A stretch of 8,106 nucleotides of DNA from Bacteroidota bacterium (GTDB lineage Bacteria > Bacteroidota > Ignavibacteria > UBA10030 > UBA8401), in NCBI GenBank assembly GCA_003456055.1, contig DMPG01000012.1, forward strand, positions 5,866 through 13,971, written 5' to 3'. Under the pieces are notes generated by a model. That model was given only the letters and a program-made list of their open reading frames with translations. It was not told the DNA's origin and ran no database searches. The first letter of the stretch is position 1; every line of letters begins with the position of its first letter. The position numbers and the translations under genes are program-made. This document shows positions 7,001 to 8,106 of the stretch, piece by piece.

Positions 7001-8106
7001 AATAAATTTGAATCAAAATGGTCTCACCAATCGTTAAGCAACAGTATTATCGTTAATGATTTTGATGGAGATTCATACAACGATTTTGGATTTCATACGA
7101 ATGGAAAAACAGAATTCTGGTCTTCCCAACAAAGTTCTACTGTTGTTACTCCATTTGGGATTAAGATTGTCCCAATATCTTCTTCTGCGGTAAAATTGCA
7201 ATGGAGCTCTTTCTCATCGATTCACTCTATCTATCGAGGAATTAGTCCTGATGCAGTATCATTTCTCAAAACGGTAACGGGAAGAGAATGGATCGACTCA
7301 ACAGTATCGAACAACGTAAAATACTATTATGCTGTTTCATCAGTTGGAACTAGTGAAAGCCAGAAATCAGCAATTGTATCTGCCACTCCGCACAATGCAA
7401 CCGTGATCGATTCTGTTGATCAAGCATCATTATCGCAATTGATTGTAAGTTTTTCTTATGATATTTCATCTGATAACATCTCCACAACTCAATTGCTTCT
7501 CGATTCAACGATGGTATCATCATCCATTGTTTGGAGATCACCTCGTAGTGTTCTCGTGACATTTCCAGAGAATATTTCAGCAGGGATTCATTCTATCAGA
7601 ATAGCACAAATGGTTGATATAACGGGGATGACAGCGGATACTAATCAAACTACATTATTTTTTACAACAGTACAGTCAACTAAAGAATTTTTTGTGCGTT
7701 CAATAAAATTAATTTCATCAAACAAAATTCAAATTGATTTTAGTGAAGCACCTAATTTTGATTCAGCAAAAAATATTTTACATTATTCAGTTAAAACAAT
7801 TGCGAGGCAATTTTCTATCATTTCTGTTGATTCAGTCCAGTCGGAAAGCGTAATTCTTACAATGGCGGCGGGATCATATCTTTCTATCCTTGCTTTACGA
7901 TTAGAAGTGAATATCAGTGATAATGTTATTTCGTCCAGTGGTTTACGATTGAATTCCGGAAAAGGTCAATCGCTTTCAATTGCACAAGAAACACAAAGTA
8001 TTGATAAGATTGTGGTATATCCGAATCCTGTTAAAAATTCTCAATTTGTTTCATTTGTGAATATTCCAAAGGATTGCAGGATTACTATTTTCTCAATCCA
8101 TGGAGG
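4040..8106 (+). CDS. Secreted multidomain subtilisin-like serine protease with T9SS sorting domain (3' end missing)
   Basis: The reading frame is uninterrupted for at least 1355 codons and is cut by the window edge. Residues 1-20 are a signal peptide (Arg/Lys, hydrophobic core, cleavage likely after SYS, before Q21). Residues 21 to about 120 resemble an inhibitory propeptide. The S8 subtilase domain (about 148-447) has the full triad D155 (VGVIDTGID), H225 (DEHGHGTAVSG) and S379 (GTSAAAPHVSG), plus oxyanion-hole N316 (SSGNDG). An Asp/Asn/Gly-rich stretch near 183-197 (NGIDDDGNGFIDD) looks calcium-binding. Next come two beta-sandwich-like regions (about 450-548 and 549-655), a putative seven-unit propeller (683-1036), an FN3-like domain (1039-1117) and two Ig-like regions (about 1119-1212 and 1213-1320). 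VYPNP at 1326-1330 opens a T9SS type A C-terminal domain, of which roughly 40 residues are missing. It should be exported, sorted to the cell surface and cleaved there; its substrate is unknown. The start may be ATG 4040 or ATG 4043. Both overlap the purF stop, and GAGG at 4035-4038 favours 4043 slightly. No terminator lies between it and purF. Confidence 0.94.
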   Translation, partial: MMRWKYALNILLIAINLSYSQTYIVKFRSDKVDSVLLYSSINESLKKIRTANNQPSSFSVHPLYSNVAPSKSKFPWKQFSVIKFSQRQSEQFIQSLTSNSFVDYIQPSYTYKVYSVPNDSAYSSQWNLRRIGISSLQESGVINSALPIAKVGVIDTGIDDKHPDLINTIALNSGEIGNGKESNGIDDDGNGFIDDWKGYDFVESETEDVGDWQERDNDPTDEHGHGTAVSGIIGAQTNNGIGLAGIFATKILPMRAFGKNGNGNDIDIASAIIYAVDNGVDVINMSFGDVVQSPFLHDAIRYAYSHNVVLVASSGNDGTGYPHYPSDYAEVISTGAVGQFDSRSFFSSYSPSLDIMAPGEQIITTTIGSGYTDQFAGTSAAAPHVSGVAALLKSFEKEKKKNQISYVERSNEEIRGVLLNSADDAGEKGWDKFYGAGIVNAAKAIQMIAGSTVVIHSPGLDEILPENFKNIVVSASTPYLQSVQLFYGRGENPTQWNLISTIDNKILLHDTIQFLDKVLLPNDFYILRLVAKNSKGNDIEYRQRIIIDSSIPKILSFRLRDSVIIGNEYGALIEARVDRNSSGTLYFRKIGEFSYKSIQSLGLQLNHSFVLSKNELLPSTDYEFYCEFKENSSAKRSVKFPTFALAGIDHFALRISPQEIATTGFDKKSYSLPKGFLLNSVVPINGKPTLIVNEYDNDNNFGKLKVFEFNGSNFIVKDSSTHSWVPRSFVKDNGDGKSTILVQDRGVSQLLQIDTVGGKFFNNPIWGDSTDVWASQLIDLNSDNKPEIITRSSSEFIIYKNLGNNNFSIASRLSNPTAPLAGEARNQFGPPKSIIGDFTNSGKKEIIFADYDGDVIMYRQIAVNSLDFEIAGVDTSNLNEMSDYITSGDFNGDGIMDFAVAGHNNLDWNQDREYDTPVWTVRVYSHMLNNAAGSVSKIWQQDFVGVKSGSGYDNGLVSGKLKPNDSKDVLFISFNPQVYLFEWNNSKNKFESKWSHQSLSNSIIVNDFDGDSYNDFGFHTNGKTEFWSSQQSSTVVTPFGIKIVPISSSAVKLQWSSFSSIHSIYRGISPDAVSFLKTVTGREWIDSTVSNNVKYYYAVSSVGTSESQKSAIVSATPHNATVIDSVDQASLSQLIVSFSYDISSDNISTTQLLLDSTMVSSSIVWRSPRSVLVTFPENISAGIHSIRIAQMVDITGMTADTNQTTLFFTTVQSTKEFFVRSIKLISSNKIQIDFSEAPNFDSAKNILHYSVKTIARQFSIISVDSVQSESVILTMAAGSYLSILALRLEVNISDNVISSSGLRLNSGKGQSLSIAQETQSIDKIVVYPNPVKNSQFVSFVNIPKDCRITIFSIHG
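6086..7147 (+). repeat. Seven degenerate FG-GAP/VCBS-like repeats within the protease
   Basis: The encoded protein repeats a pattern of small acidic loop, hydrophobic strand, gap, then aromatic strand. Loop landmarks sit near residues 685 (NGKPTLIV), 732 (DNGDGKSTILV), 779 (DLNSDNKPEII), 837 (DFTNSGKKEII), 888 (DFNGDGIMDFAV), 960 (KLKPNDSKDVLFI) and 1007 (DFDGDSYNDFGF). Spacing is mostly 47-58 residues, with one longer unit of 72. Seven such units would close a seven-bladed beta-propeller, with DxNxDG-type loops that could bind calcium. Units 1 and 6 are weak. The repetition is in the protein pattern; no near-identical DNA repeat was seen. Confidence 0.55.
8000..8106 (+). other. T9SS type A C-terminal sorting domain, truncated by window edge
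   Basis: Residues 1321-1355 contain IDKIVVYPNPVKN, then a strand pair and RITIFSIHG. This order (VYPNP, short linker, I-x-I-F/Y-x-x-x-G) is typical of the sorting domain at the end of proteins exported through the type IX system of the Bacteroidota/Chlorobi group. It implies the organism has PorU-like sortase and Por/Gld secretion genes elsewhere. The domain should end within about 40 residues beyond the window. Confidence 0.85.

Noticed and set aside
4040..8106. Possible frameshifted or decayed protease gene
   Set aside because: Reading the frame codon by codon shows no stop from 4040 to 8106, and the domains follow in order. The gene is incomplete only because the window ends.
1..8106. Mobile element, CRISPR array, tRNA or defence system
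   Set aside because: No transposase or integrase motifs, terminal inverted repeats, regularly spaced repeats or tRNA-like folds were seen. All long frames are explained by the four genes described.

Overview
The window looks like chromosome from an AT-rich, Gram-negative member of the Bacteroidota/Chlorobi branch, most plausibly an Ignavibacteria-like lineage. This is inferred from three things. There is an outer-membrane beta-barrel gene whose promoter fits the Bacteroidetes -33/-7 pattern. There is a very large secreted subtilase that ends in a type IX secretion system (T9SS) sorting domain. Several genes lack a Shine-Dalgarno sequence. No RNA gene, insertion sequence, CRISPR array or phage gene is visible, and no stretch over 300 bases lacks a gene.

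Layout. Positions 1-187 are a regulatory region with a near-consensus promoter, a tandem ATTGAT motif and a strong ribosome binding site. Positions 188-862 encode a small secreted outer-membrane barrel protein, closed by a textbook intrinsic terminator (886-924). Three genes then run on the same strand with no space between them. They are nadB (L-aspartate oxidase, 945-2540), purF (amidophosphoribosyltransferase of the propeptide/Fe-S type, 2541-4043, starting on the base after the nadB stop), and a gene starting at 4040 or 4043 that overlaps the purF stop and stays open to the end of the window (at least 1355 codons).

The third gene encodes a secreted S8 serine protease. It has a signal peptide, a propeptide, a complete Asp/His/Ser triad, two beta-sandwich-like regions and a probable seven-unit FG-GAP/VCBS-like beta-propeller. 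An FN3-like domain, two further Ig-like regions and the start of a VYPNP-type T9SS C-terminal domain follow, and the window edge cuts this last domain.

How the genes relate. NadB makes iminoaspartate for NAD synthesis and PurF catalyses the first committed step of purine synthesis, so both feed nucleotide and cofactor production. The protease has no obvious metabolic link to them. Its overlapping start suggests co-transcription and translational coupling, which is the main contextual oddity here. No wholly new system is evident. The most interesting parts are the protease architecture and its placement behind purF.
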